A program made the position numbers and the translations under genes. A stretch of DNA of 64,000 nt from contig VZRS01001510.1 of NCBI GenBank assembly GCA_013398055.1, forward strand, positions 349,656 through 413,655, in the 5' to 3' direction. Of the stretch, positions 1-13,600 are shown one piece after another. The DNA is from Ifrita kowaldi (lineage: Eukaryota; Chordata; Aves; Passeriformes; Cinclosomatidae). Each line of letters opens with the position of its first letter. The stretch's first letter is position 1. The notes under the pieces are model-generated. The model made no database searches, was not told where the DNA came from, and was given only the letters and a program-made list of their open reading frames with translations.

Positions 1-1940
1 TGGCTAACACAGCGAAGGAGCTTCAAAACCACAAAGCTGAAAGCATGGAAATTGCTGTATCTGATGTGAACCTGTAACGAGGTCAAGCTGTAGATGGAGA
101 CCTGCTTGCATAGTTACTGCTAGGGAGACATGAGAATGGTAGGAAAGAAGACTGGAGGGTCTGCACAGTATGTGCAGTTCTTGCATGCAGAGGCGTGACC
201 TTGTGCTGCTTTGTGTTGTGCTCTTACATTGACTCTCTACAGCTTGGGGGGAGCGGGTATTTGTTGTCTTTCCTCCAACTGAAGGAAACGTCCTCTCGAA
301 AGTACTGAGACAGCTTTTGGTGTAAAACATGTAGATGGTTTGGATCAGGGAAAGAAATTGTGTTGTGTTGATGCTTGCAAATGAAGGAAGCCAGTGGGAG
401 ATGGCTTATAACACAGCTTTTCTTTGTAGTCATCTGGGAAAAATCCACAAGGCTTACCTGCAGATGGAAAGGGAAGCATGTGACAACAGCTCTGAACCAT
501 TGCAACAGGATATGGTTAGCAGTGTCTCTGGAGACACCTGTGACTTCATGGATGAAGGGCAGGAAGCTGCCTGGCAGCCCACCACCCTGGGCCTCCAACA
601 GCAACCCCCGTCACCTGCAGTGCAGGATATGACGGCAGCATTTCACTTTGCAGTGAAAGGCAGAGATATCTAATCATGCTTCTGACAGACCTAGGGAACT
701 GGGTAACATCTCTGCCAGCTGCAGAATATTTGGTGTTTTGTTTCTTTTTTTTAAAAATCAAGATACTGTTCAGTTACAATGCTGACAGTAACATATGCGT
801 TTTTTCCTTGCGATGCAAAAGCATCTAAGCCCAATTTTAGTGCATGCCAAGGTATGTGATGTGCCCAGCAGTCACCTATAGCACACAAAGTCACTTCAAA
901 GTTGCACAAAGTTTCAGTATAGGATTTCAGACAAATACTGCATCCTGGATACCATCATAACTTCAATGAGGCTTTGATTCCTATTTTGCTCTGTCAGGAA
1001 CATCTAATGACAAAAGTAGACCTGAAATTCCAAAACTGAAAAACGTCTGCTACCTGCAGCAAATTCTGCAAAATAAAAGATAACAAAAAGGTACGTGAAA
1101 GAATGGAAGAGGCAGAAGAATTAAAAAAAAAAAGGTAAGGGGTCAGTTGAGTCAGATGCACAGGGAGGTTCCACCAGATTTTCATGTTTTGTTACCTGTT
1201 GTCTCTTGTTAACATATTGTGAGCAGACGTAGACTTCCTCTTGCATGGTGATTATTTCCTTCTGAGACAGCAGAATCCTGCTGTAGCGCCTAAACAAAGC
1301 CTTGCCAAAACCAGGGGAGAGGTTGGTGTAGAGTTCAGGGAATCCATATTTGTCTTTACAGGGGAGTTACTGTGTCTTTTAACATTTGGAATGCAAAAAG
1401 CTGACTATTAACAAGAACAGATACGAGTTGCCTTCTCTGCCTCCAAAGGTGGCACACTGCAAAACTATATTGTGAAACATGAATGCAACTGCAAAGATAA
1501 TGTCTCAGCGGTTGCCATAGTTTCTAATTCAATACTTGAGAAAAGTTTTTGCATTCAGCATGAAACAATTTGAGTGAGAATGTTACAAACAATGTTTAAG
1601 ATGCTTGAAATTAAAAATAAAACAAGAATTCATTTTAAACGTTTGGAATGCTAACTAATTCTTTGTATCACTGGAATTAATGCAAGTGTCTTCACTGTGG
1701 TCAATTATGCTTTGAAAATACATTTTGACGGCATTTAAAAACCATGTTATTAGTACAATAAGCATGACAAGAAAATATGCAGAAAAATCATCCACCCACA
1801 GTTATAAAAGGTAAAAAACAGGCTCCATCTACTTCAGTGTAGAGATCTGGAGCTGAGCTGTTTTAATCCTGAGCTTATAATGCTTAGAGACCACTAACAT
1901 CGCAGAGCTCCTGTTACTGCAGGGTGTGTAAGTACATGTT

Positions 1941-1998
1941 GTATATATGTGTATATATATATGTGTGTGTGTGTCTATATACGTGTGTTGTGTATATG
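1941..1998. repeat. TA/TG microsatellite
   Basis: Alternating GTATATATATATGTGTGTGT tract with interruptions, in non-coding DNA. Confidence 0.85.
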
Positions 1999-4298
1999 GA
2001 CTATGCTTCTGTGTTACCAGTGGTCCAGACTGATATTACAAAGTGCTCAAGATTGTCCTGGAGGCAAGCCATTGTTTCCTTTCATTCAAAGTGTACACCG
2101 ACGGAGCAAAATTAGCCTTTTACCTTCATGCATTAAGGGCAAAAGTAGGATGGGAAATGAACTGGATGCAGATAAGCACACCTACACATATCAGGACAAT
2201 AGAGGGAAGCCTGTATTTTGAAGGATGTCACTGTTATGGTAACTATCAAGCCTGATGCCACTGAAATGGAAAGATGAAAACCAGATGTCGGTAAAGGGAA
2301 TGTGCGTTATTCAAAGTACACAGGAACAAACAACAGGGCTATGTCATTTTTCCAGTGATCTTAAAAATATTTCACAGTGACGGATTATTTCACTCGGTTT
2401 TGAAAAGTGCTTGAGTGCTGCTTGTGTGCTTCTAGAGAAAAAGAAAGGCTAAATGAAAAGCATTCATTCATTTGCTTTGCTTTAGTTTGTGTTGTTCCCT
2501 TTTTTGATTTGTCCAAGTCCCTCAATAGGAGTTGGAAAGATTACTGAAACATAATTGTCTTTTTTCTAATGAATACACATTAAAAAAAAGCTGTTAATTG
2601 GTAACATCTTTTAGCTGGCATATGGCTAGCTAATAATGCAGGCTTAATTAGCAAATCTGGGGAAGAATAACTCCCTAATATGGAATTAAAAAGGCCTGTC
2701 ATTGTTTTTCATCAAGATTGACGATATTGCTTGGACCTGAAATTTAGCAACCTTTTTTTTTTTTTTTGGTCCCAGTGGATGAGCTGTGTTTTTAACAAGT
2801 ATCTATTAGAAAAACAGAGCTTGAAAGTGCTACGACTAATGCAGATAGGAAACAAAGAAACAGTACATCTCCAGAAAGTATAGTTATACTCTTAATACAT
2901 GTGGATCTGGTGACCTGGCCTGTGTTTTTTTTAAAATGCCATATGCAGCACTGTAAACTTTTAATTTCCACAAACTAATTATTTAATTTTGTTTCTTATC
3001 TTCAGACTTGCTCTGTGGATCCCTAGGATCTATGGACTACTGCAGAGGTAACCACTAATGGTGGATAAGAGCAGTAGCCTTGTACATGCTGCACAGTAGT
3101 CTATGAATTTGGATTTTTAAACCAGACTGTACATCCACTGAAAAATGAAATGTTAGGGAGCAGGCAAAACCTCTCTTGCTCCTTCGAGACCATTTCCTCA
3201 ATTTTCTGTTAAATAGTCTTCTCACCCAGTGAACCTGATATCTCTCTCCAAGAGAAAGAAAGGGCACGGTCCATCCGCTAAGCAAGAGGTTCCTGCTGCC
3301 GTGCTATGTTCTGCATGTCTTATCAGCAGCATGTTGTTTCAGGGCTCCAGCATCATTTTTCCTCTGATAGGCAGCCTCTCAGTGACTGAGCTGTACAGTT
3401 TGGCAAATGCTGAGCTGTCAAGTTGTGCTAATGATTTGGAAAGAGATGGATGTAAGTTTAATTGCAGTAATTAAAGGAGAAAGCTGTGTTATTCCCTTGT
3501 TTGTATGAAGGTGAATATTCTTGAAACCTCAGAAGCAGTGCACACATAACCAAAAATGTGGATACCCAGGCTTTGTGTATCCTCTGGGCTCAAGAGAAGA
3601 GTTTGCTAGAGAGCAATAGGTGCTGCCAAGGGCGGTGTTGAATGAAGCCTTACAGCTCAACTGCATTGCACTGTAGGAGTGCCGTGATAGGGCAACATGG
3701 GAGTTGTGGTGTCTTATTATGCCACTGGTGTAGATCTCCTTTTATTAATGAATTGCTTGTCAGTCTTTTATCTCTTCAGTTCAGTGTTTTCATGTCCTAT
3801 AATGTTTTATTTAAAGCTGCATTGTTCTTAGGGTAATCTATCTGTAGATCCAATTGGTTTTGTGTAAATATGTCAACATCAGAACTCTTACTTTCAAGCC
3901 TGAATTTATTACTGAGCTCACTTTAAATTTCTTTTTATTGATGTAATTATGGCTGAAAAGTTCAAACAAAGGACAAGCATAATTATATAAAGAAATCATC
4001 CAGAGAGCTGCCTATTTGTTTTTCATTTTGTCATTGTAACAGCATTTGTATGCCACAACATTTAGCAGCGTATACCCTTGACAGAGCATCAGTCCTATTG
4101 ATAAATCAAGCTGACCTTCAGGGCAGTCAGCACCCTCTAGATATTTTTAGGTATTTGGCTAACTTTCTCAAAGCACCTGATGTTTTGTTTATGCAGTAAA
4201 TTTCACAGGCAGGGAGGCAGGTATATTTCTGGGGAGATCAAGCCCATCTTCCCTTGTCATAACTGCACTTTGTCCTGCACTCGCCACATCAAGCTATT

Positions 4299-4305
4299 TA
4301 TAAAA
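4299..4305 (+). promoter_or_regulatory. TATA-like box upstream of the alternative TIAM2 exon
   Basis: TATAAAA lies about 250 bases before the ATG at 4555. It could place a transcription start near 4330 for the short isoform, but such strings are common in AT-rich DNA and no other core element was seen. Confidence 0.2.
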
Positions 4306-4554
4306 AAATCTCCTCATCTAGCATCTTTTTCCTTCATTTGTAGCAATAAAGGGAGGCATGGCAGGTCCGTCTGTACTCTCATACTCTGCTTAGCCTTGTT
4401 GCTTTGGGACGTTGTCAGCATCTCCAGTTTTGTTAATCGGCACAAACGAGAAGCTTGTGCAGCTGAGCTCAGAGGGAAGGTGCGTTCGTGGGGGATCACA
4501 ACATCTGTGGCTTCCTTCCTTTTCCTTTGGCAAAGTTTGTGTTCACAAGCCACA

Positions 4555-4665
4555 ATGCCCGCCTTCAGGAGGAGTAAAACCAGAGCTAAGAGTTTAGCAC
4601 TGGCTCGCAAGACCCAGCAGCAGGCAGCAGCAGCTTACGGCTCCCTGCACAGGATGCTCTCTGTG
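4555..4665 (+). CDS. TIAM2: Probable alternative first coding exon of a short TIAM2 isoform
   Basis: An ATG at 4555 with A at -3 opens 37 codons (starts MPAFRRSK, ends RMLSV) and stops at a good donor, GTG|gtgagt, at 4666. It ends in phase 0, exactly what the exon at 11307 needs. The peptide is basic and Ala/Gln-rich, has no domain and does not resemble the residues that precede the DH exon in long TIAM2. I therefore read it as an alternative start, giving a 684-residue protein. No acceptor is obvious just upstream, which fits a first exon. The reading frame is open upstream to 4180, so the true start is not proven. Transcript data would settle it. Confidence 0.5.
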
Positions 4666-7600
4666 GTGAGTTCTGCAGCGGCGTGGTTTCAGCTGGGGGT
4701 GCCGCTTAATTAGGCTGAGCTGAAGGGGCTGCAGGAGCATCCAAGCTGCCTGTACCTGATAAATAATGAGTGTCCCAGCATTAGTAATCAAATTATGGAT
4801 TCTGGCAATGTGTAGTTGGTGGGTGAGCTTGCACCAGTACTCTGCATGGGAAAAGCTTTTGGATTTCTGAAGTTTGGGGGAGGGAAGGGTGGGTTGGTTG
4901 CCTGCACTGTTTGCTGCTGGGCTCAAGCAAATTGTTATTTCTTGCATCTCTCAGAGAAAGGACTAAGTAAAATCCATATTTTGACAAGAAGTAGGAAGGT
5001 TTTAAAAAGATTCCTCATGTAAATTTTGAAATAACTGCAGCATGAATATTTTAACTGTTTCTCTGTTTTTTCACAATTAAGTTAGTATTGTGGAAATAGG
5101 GAGGGGAAATATGATCTATAATCCAGGTATTGCTGGCGAAATATAAGAAGGCTGTATATATGTATTACACAGGTGGCAGAAAAATACGTGAGCCTCCTGC
5201 ATTAAAATTGACAACATCAGGATAAGGACCTGGGGTAGGAAGAACTGACAGTGTTTTTACAAAATCAGGGTTTGGAAAAATTCTTATCGTGTGCTATGAT
5301 GTTACCTCATGAGACTCTCCTTTTTGTGACCTGGGCTGTCAGGGTTCCTGTTTTTGTTTTCCTGATGCTCTCATCCTTACATTTTGTATAGTCAGGATTT
5401 AGTGTCCTGCAATGGAAATCACTTCTGTTTTGCTTTTGGCTTTGGTATGAGTTGGGTCAGATGACTTTGGAGACTGATTCTAGAGAAACTGAGCACAGCA
5501 TCTATGAACTCAGTGTTTGCTGCTTGTCCTGGGGACCTGGTCAATGCAGGCTCTCGGGCCCAGATCCCTGCTGCATGACTTGGTTTATAACAAGAGTTTC
5601 AGTCAAGTACCTCAGTCACCACCAGTGGTTCTTCTGTACTCAAGGAGAAAGATGGGCATCTCTCTGTGGGGCAGGTGAGAGGGAAGGTTTGCCACCATGC
5701 AAATATCAATAGCTCAGGCACCACGTCAGGGGGGTTGCATCTTAGCTGTTTTACACAGCTGTATGTTCAACCTTCTTTCAAGCCTTACCCTGTGCTCTCT
5801 GGAAAGAATTACAGGGTCAGCAGCCCCTCCCTCTTCTTATAGTATTTGTGGTAATTCTAAATGAGGTTGTTGACATCTGATTGTGTTAACAGGCTGATTT
5901 GCTAACATTAATCCCTCTGAAACTGGAAATTCTAACTCAAAGACAAATGTTCGTTGTTAATTCCTTGCCTTTTGTATAATCTGGTAGTGTCTAGCAGGGC
6001 TCCTTCTCATACCTTGGTGAAGAGGATTTGCTTCTCCCTCCTTAAAACAAAACTCTAACTATGCTTTGCTTATTGCTGTGAAGGATCTGAGTGGACACTG
6101 AAAAAATGCCCTTCTTTCAGCAAAGTTTTAAGTATTTTAATTAAAAGACAGTCAAGAGACACAGTGAAACAAAACAGACCCCTAGGATTTCATTGTCAGT
6201 CTGGAACAGTTTCATTTTCTGAGTGGCCTTGAAGTTGGGAAAAGGAGAAGGAGGATAAATAGTGACTGAGGCTACTGCTTTGGTTTAGTTTCTGTTGCCG
6301 AAAGCTGAGCAGCACTTTTGCCCAGACATCTGTGGTGAAAATCCCACCAGGATTTCAGTAAAGCTCTGCTGGCATTTTTCACTTTTAATGAACAAATTAG
6401 AGGAGTGAGATATTGTATTGGTGTGTAACATAAAGCAACTTTTTTCTGTGGTCTTTAAGGAAGCTAAGGCCTGTAACTTTCTAGCCTTTTATGTTGCTTG
6501 GTTGCAAAGTACTTCCCAGTTTGAGGAGACGCCAGAGATGCCCACAGAGTGATGCACCCACAAAAAAAATGGCAACACTCAGGGCTACCTTTGTTGTGGA
6601 GAGAAACACCTTCTAACACAAAGTAAAAGGGATGAACATCTCCAAGAGCTTTCCTTTTACACAGAGAGAGGGATGTAAAGGTGTCTCGGGCTAGTTGTTC
6701 ATTGCTCAAAATTCCATGTAATTTTATTTCTTCTGCTATGTAATTGTATTTCTTCTGCTGACTGGTGCATTCAGTCTTCCTGGAAATACGTACATCAGAC
6801 AGAGCTGACGTGTTAGCTGTTCATTTTTGGAGGGCACAAGTCTAATCTATTTCTGCAGGATGTTTCTGAGCATGTTTCCTCTCAGGGTAAGGAGTTCAAA
6901 GGATCCTGAAAACTCTTCAAAGGACATGCATGGCTTTCACATCACCAAGGAGTCTTTCTTAAGCTTCTTAAGCTTGAGTTTTCTAAGTCTACTCAGAATA
7001 TTCCTTTCCATCAGTGTTTCAAACAAACCCTGACAGGCTGGCGGAGTACATGATACGTATAAATGAGGGTAAAGTAAACAGCAGCATGCAGAGACCCTGT
7101 AACACTAATTGACCTTGTGCAGCATTTATGCTCAATCACTGTAATTCAGTAGAAAGTCACAGGATAGCCATGAAATCGTTGTGCTAGTTCTTAACCACTG
7201 CTGATTAATGTCTTCTGCTCTCTCGCTGATTAATTTTATGGGGTTTTGTTACTCTGGTGGGGATAGCACAGCCTCAAATGATGATATGCTTGTCTGCAAG
7301 GAGCAAATAAAATTTGTAAGGCATCCTTATAAGAGTATCTTTTTTGCTCACTTTAGGGGAATAATCTGTAATATTTCTTATCCCAACTATTATTGAAAGT
7401 GGAATATGCTGCATCTCCATCTGACAAGCTGAGCACCTCTGCAGTTGTTGGCTGCTGTGGGTCAAGGTGACATCTCTGTGGACTGGAACTTTCCCTTCAA
7501 AGGTTACTTTGAGCAGTCACAGAGAATACTCCCTGCAAAAGGATGTGGAACCTTAAGTCTGAGTCTCAAACCTCCAGGGATGAAATAAACGTTTCTCCAG

Positions 7601-10600
7601 GCTACTTCTACACATCCTTCTGTTTTCTAAGAGGCCAAGAGAGTATTGGGCAGGAGGTTGCTTCCCCAGACTGTTAGATGTGTAGAATGATTTATACAGC
7701 CTTGTTGGAAAATCTTGAATATGGCCAATAAACCATCACAGTGCTCCTTAGCTTCCTTCTCCCTGAAATGCACGTATATGCAGGTTGTTTTTTTTTTCCT
7801 ATGAGCTCTGCATAAACTCCATTTGTCTTTCCCAGCTCTAGCACTGTTAGTCTAAATTTTTGGATATTTAGCCTTATCTGTCTGCTGTTCAGTGCCAAAG
7901 GTAAGCTGTCACTGCTTGTAGGCCCCTGTACATGTTGCTGAAAGGGGCATACATAAGCTCAAGTGATGGATTTTGGAGGAAGTTTGCTGCTTCCACTATA
8001 GCTTCTCCTCAGCTTTTATCTGTTCCCAGCTACCTTGCAGCCTTGTCCATAATCAGTTATCTGGACTTTTCTTTTTACTGCTTTAAATGTTTTTATTCTG
8101 ATAAGCTGCACACTATAAGGTTGGCATAAATAAATTTTTTCCGTTTACTACGTACAAACAGTCTTGTTCCTGTGCAAGTAAAAGCAGCTGCGTGCGTGGC
8201 AAATTTATCAGCTTCATCTGAGAGTCATATCTGCCTGTATTAGCCATTGCAATGTCAAGATCAGAGCAGATTCAGGGTTAATTCCCTCCTTAATTCAAGA
8301 TAGCGGTGGATGTGTGTAGTATCAAGAGTGGGTTCCTTTTGAGACTTCTTGGCTTAAGGGCACGGGACTACCTAGTTTTGATTTGACATCCAGAATGCCC
8401 AGCTGGCTTTGAAATCCCAGCTGCAGGGCAATCCCAAATACAAGGCAGAGGCTGAGCCTCTCCTGCCCACACACGCAAGATATAAAAGAGGTGGTCCTAG
8501 GGGTTGTCACTAGAGACTTTCTAGAAAAGATCCAGAAAGATCTTTTAAGCAGTTTAAAAGAGCAGGAAATTGTTTAGTGTTGGAGGAAGAAAGTAGCTTC
8601 CAGAACACTAGGGAAAAAAAGTAGAGATCATGACCTAGGTGGTAAGAGAGTTTTGGGAAGAAACATGGAGGAAGAATTGTTTTATGCTTCTGTACTTATT
8701 TGTTGCTATGAAGTTTCTCATATATACTAGGCTCTTGGTCAAGAACCAGTGGTTCTACTGGCAAAATGGGTTCCTTCATCTTCTGTGGTCTATGCAATGT
8801 GTATGAGTGAATGTGAAACACATTTGTCCCATGATCAAGTAGCATTTTATGCTTGCTTTGACCCAAATGTAAATATCACAGTGGGTACAAAGAGTGAGGT
8901 CTGGATATTGCACGGTCTGGAAGACTCCCATAAAGGAAAGGACACAGAGCAGCAACACTTAAGGGAATGACAAGATCCTGTGAGCAGGGAGGACAAGGGC
9001 AATATTTTTAATGCCAAATTTGCAAACATATTCAGGAACCTGTTAAAGTTTATAAAAATCACAGGCTGTACCTGTGTGGTAACCCTGTGCCTTGGGCTTA
9101 GGCCAGCTGTGCAGAACAATTTCTGACAGCAAAATTATATTGCTTAGGCGATCAAGAAGTATTTATGTTGAGCAGCATCATCTATTTCCATCTGCTTTCC
9201 CATACAGTGATTCTTGGTGACAGATGCAGCACTGACCCCAAAACTCAAGGGGATGTAGAAATAGCATGTTCCCCAATGTCTGCCTGCTCTATATGCAAAG
9301 GTGGTTGAGGGGGAATAGAGGACTTCTAACTCTTTCTTGTGAAACTGTGCCTGATGATGATGCTTGTGACTTGCTTTCAATAGGCTGCCTTGCAGCCTTG
9401 ATCCCACTGTCCTTGATCAGTCAGCAGGCTGATGTAAGTCAAGCTGCCCACGCGCATCTTGAGCTATAGGAGTGTAAAATCTGAAGCATTCTGATACAAA
9501 TGCAAACCTTTCTGACATCAGAAACAAAGAAAACAAAACTGAAGTGCTTTGGCATTCAGTTGTTTAGAAGCTGCTTTAAAATAACCCCCACACACCCACC
9601 CCACTTCCTAAACAATTTGTTTGCAAACCACTAATTTCAGTGTCACAGACTGACTATAATTTTTAAATGTATTCCATCAGTGTGGAGCTGTAATTGTAAC
9701 AAATACCATTCAATTTATATTGCATTTTGTTGGCTCCTAGTAAGTGTTGAAAATACTAAATGTATCTAAATTTCATAGTCCTGCAAGCTGTCATTATACT
9801 GGATTATGAAGCTGGTCGCACATATCAGTGAGCAAAGTAACTTAATTCTTTTTAGAGTGGTGGAATCTTTCAAAACTGGCAGCTGGGAAGTTACAGAGTG
9901 ATATGGAAGTTACAGAGTGATACCTGGCAAGTATCAAAGGGTTAACATTTATTTTCATCATATAGGTGTTTTATCACAGGAATGGTTGAGATTAAATATT
10001 CCTAGTCCATTTAGCGTCCACTTACTTAAGACTTTGTATAGCTCAGTTCATTTTCAGATTAATTTTTGCATTTGTTCATTTGATGGCCTAGGATGTTGGT
10101 GAACCAAGCTACACAGGTAATCAGTGGTGAATCAGGACACCCAAAAAGGATCACTTGAAACAACTTGTGGGATAAATTACTACAAAGTAAGACAGTTCTG
10201 AAGTGCACTCCTGTCCTGATATCATCACTGAAACAAGACTTACTCATGAAACAAGGCAGCATTCATTTGAATGCACTTTCTAAATACAAGGTGATAAATG
10301 GCACAGCATATGCAACTGTCCAGTTTGTGCAAGTGTCTGAGTGACAGAAGCACTGAAGAAGAATTGTTTCATGTAGTACAAAGATGTGGATACCGAATGC
10401 TGTTAACGTAGAATTGGGTAATGATAGTGGTGTTTTATCTTTCAGGGAAATACCATGTAAGAAAGAGAACAGTGAAATAATTTTAAAATTAAGCTTTGAA
10501 GATCATTGCCTGCAAAGTTGCTCTTGGATATTAGTGATGGTCATACAAGAGCAAATTATGTAACTATTTCATAGTGTCAGAAATATCTCCTTATCTTCCA

Positions 10601-13600
10601 TCTGTGCCTTACAAGATTAACTGTTGTTGTTCTATCTTCAATTCCTACCTTGCTTGAAAATTTTCTGGATTTTTTTTTTTTTTTGATTCTGTTGTAATCA
10701 TTCTTCTAAAGAATCTCAACTATTTACATACCATTTGTCTTTTTGAAAGCAAAAGATCCTGGTACATAGCTGTATCCCTGGAGAGAAAGCATCTGACCAT
10801 CTTTTGACACCCCCAGACATTGGAATCTGAAACCTCAACCAACAACAAAACACACAACACAATATAGGTAGCAGATGAAAAAGAAAAGAATTATTCTGGA
10901 TGCTTATAAGATATTTATCTGCTAATTCTTTCTGTTTTGATGCAGTGACTGTTACAAAATAAGAGAGGTGGGAAACAGTGTGATGCTAGTGTTGTACGAA
11001 TTATAGTATGTGATATATCCGAGTGCTCTCTCATCTTTTGCATTCCATGAGGACGTATCTGAAGCCTGAATATAATTTGTGCTGGAAAATCACTAGCAAA
11101 TTTTAAATTATTTTTACTGCTCTGATCTGGTTCTGCTATATATTAAAACTGCTCAAAGGTGTCAAGATACACATCTGACAAAAATCAATGGCATGCTCTG
11201 GCCCCTGAATTTGGAACAGGAGCAATATTGGAGGAATTTAGAAATAATTGTAGTACAACTTGTATTCTAAAGCATCATTGCTTGCCTGTTTCTTCTCACT
11301 TACCAGAGCGCAGAACAGATCAGTGCATTGTGCCGAAACTTCCAAGAAGTCCAAGCAAGCAATATGGAAGGACAGAAGGACAACCAGGATCCACCTCCAC
11401 GACCACTGGCTCGCCACCTTTCTGATGCAGACAGACTGAGGAAAGTCATCCAAGAACTTATGGACACTGAGAAATCTTATGTCAAGGTAAAAAAAAAAAA
11501 ATGTGGCTCAGCGCAGCCTTGTTTTTGAGGCTGACCATAACTTGTGGATGGTCTTAACATATTCTGAGCTTATCTTTGTATAACCAATCTTCCACAAGGA
11601 CCATAACCTACAAAGTTTCCTTATCTAATTACTCCTGTTGTTTCTGGCAGACTTGCTCCTGTAGCTGAGGCTGTAGGATTTGGTGTAGTAGCATTAGTTG
11701 TAGCCAATTTGTAGTCACACTGGAGAGTGGTCATTTGTGGGGAGAAGATACCTGCAAACAAAAAGGGTTTTCCAGGGAATGTCTTCCCCATTTTCAAGAT
11801 GAAAATAAACCTTGCAGAAGAACAGAATAGTCTCCTAAAAATGAGAAAGAAAAGTTTAATTGTGGAAAACAGTGCATGATTAGTTTTGAATCAGCAAAGC
11901 TAAAAGGCACAACTCCAGTGGGTTGTAGCATCACATGGAAGTTATTTCTCTTCTGACTGATAAGTCTGTAATTTGTTCGATGTATCTCTCTCTTTTTTAT
12001 AAACCCTAAAATCATGTGACTGGATGCCAAAAGAATCATGAAAACATTGATTTCATTGACCTCCAGCAAGAAGGTGTCATCTCCTTTTTCTGGATCTCAA
12101 AACATGTATTTACAGATATCAGTACTTGCTGCAATAATGTTTGTGGAAAAGAAGAGAAAACACTTTGTTCATCCACCAGCACTAATACAGCCATATGCTG
12201 GACCCTCATTTATATCCACCTGATGTTTCTTTTAGTGGAATTGCTCGAACAAAGCCTGACCAGCGAGGCCACAGATATATATTAAATTTTGCATCAGGAA
12301 AAATCCTGGCAGGTTGCACATACTTGTTAGAGCATTCTCAGGGAGCTGCTTGTTATTCCTTCTACACAGAATTTCTGTTGTGTCTCTAGAGGTTGGAAAG
12401 GCCTATAGGGGGCCCCAGCCCTGCTGTCATGCTTTGGTATGGGGTAGTAAGTCTTCAAAAGTGGCACCAATTCTCTGAAGAAGTTACTGAAAAAGCCCTT
12501 GGTCACACCTACCTGACAACATAACTGAACACTTCAATAACTTACAGGGTTTTAAAATGCTACACGTTGTTCTGAATATTACTACAGATGTTTAAATAAG
12601 TGGCTATTTATATAGTTTATTTAACATATATTTTGAAAACATTTGATGCTGCTCATACGGATAGACTCATTAGAAAACCATCATCTGTAACATTTCTTCC
12701 TCGTGCTAGGCTAAAATATAATTTGTTATAATCAAATTGGAAAGCCTTAAGGATGAAACAAAAACATCACACTGAAATTAGTATGTGTCTAATTTAGCAG
12801 TAATTTCAGTGTTAACACATACGTGATTTTGTTACTGAAAAGGAATTGTATCTTAAGTTCATTCTCCAAACTTACCCCTCTCTCAGGGCCACCACAAAAT
12901 GACTAGTTTCAAAATATTACATAAAAAGTGAACAAATATTCTTTCTTGCAGGACTTGAGCTGTCTCTTCGAGCTGTACTTGGAGCCCCTTCAAAAAGAAA
13001 CCTTCCTTACTCAGGATGAGGTGAGGGAATATCTGAAAAATGTCCTTTTCATTCTTTTACGGGTTAAGACCTTGGCACTTGGACTTTTCATAGCTGGGAG
13101 CATGACAGAGAAAGCAAACAACAAAGATGCCAATAGGGATGACACTAGTCAGTGCCTTTCTGTCTGGTGTGTGCATTACTTCCTTTTCTTAAAGGGTAAT
13201 TGTTCTTCTGAATTAACTGCTGACAAACCTTCACTTTTTGTATGAATTTTTTATAAAACGTGTTTGAAAAGTATTTACAAAGACATTACTGGCCTTTGCA
13301 ATCTCTCTGTGTGTTACATCTCCTTAGTCCACTTATTTCAAAAGACCACTTTTAGCTCCATGGAGTGCTGTACTTCACAGCCTGATGTTTTCCACAGATG
13401 GAATCCTTGTTTGGCAGCCTGCCAGAAATGCTGGATTTCCAGAAGGTGTTTTTGGAGACCCTTGAAGATGGAATATCTTCTTCCTCAGATTTTAATACAT
13501 TGGAAACACCGTCTCAGTTCCGGGTAAATATTTCATCATTTCATACTTTGTAGTGTGCCTGCAAATGTTTGTGAAAATCTGGCTTTAAGAAGTTTCTGGC

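Larger units (their letters stand above)
1..4554. other. Non-coding, probable TIAM2 intron
   Basis: No exon of the TIAM2 PDZ or N-terminal region is recognised. An open frame at 335-673 is treated as a weak candidate in the findings. One microsatellite at 1941-1998. Confidence 0.6.
4666..11306. other. Non-coding, TIAM2 intron
   Basis: 6.6 kb between the alternative first exon and the DH-start exon. Two short tandem pairs; otherwise nothing recognised. Confidence 0.65.

Noticed and set aside
4180..4554. Coding sequence upstream of the ATG at 4555 in the same open frame
   Set aside because: The frame is open by chance length, matches no TIAM2 segment and has a Cys/Phe/Leu-rich composition typical of non-coding DNA.
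12388..12430. A CR1 scrap (GAGGTTGGAAAGGCCTATAG-like)
   Set aside because: Only one short block resembles CR1; too little to call an element.
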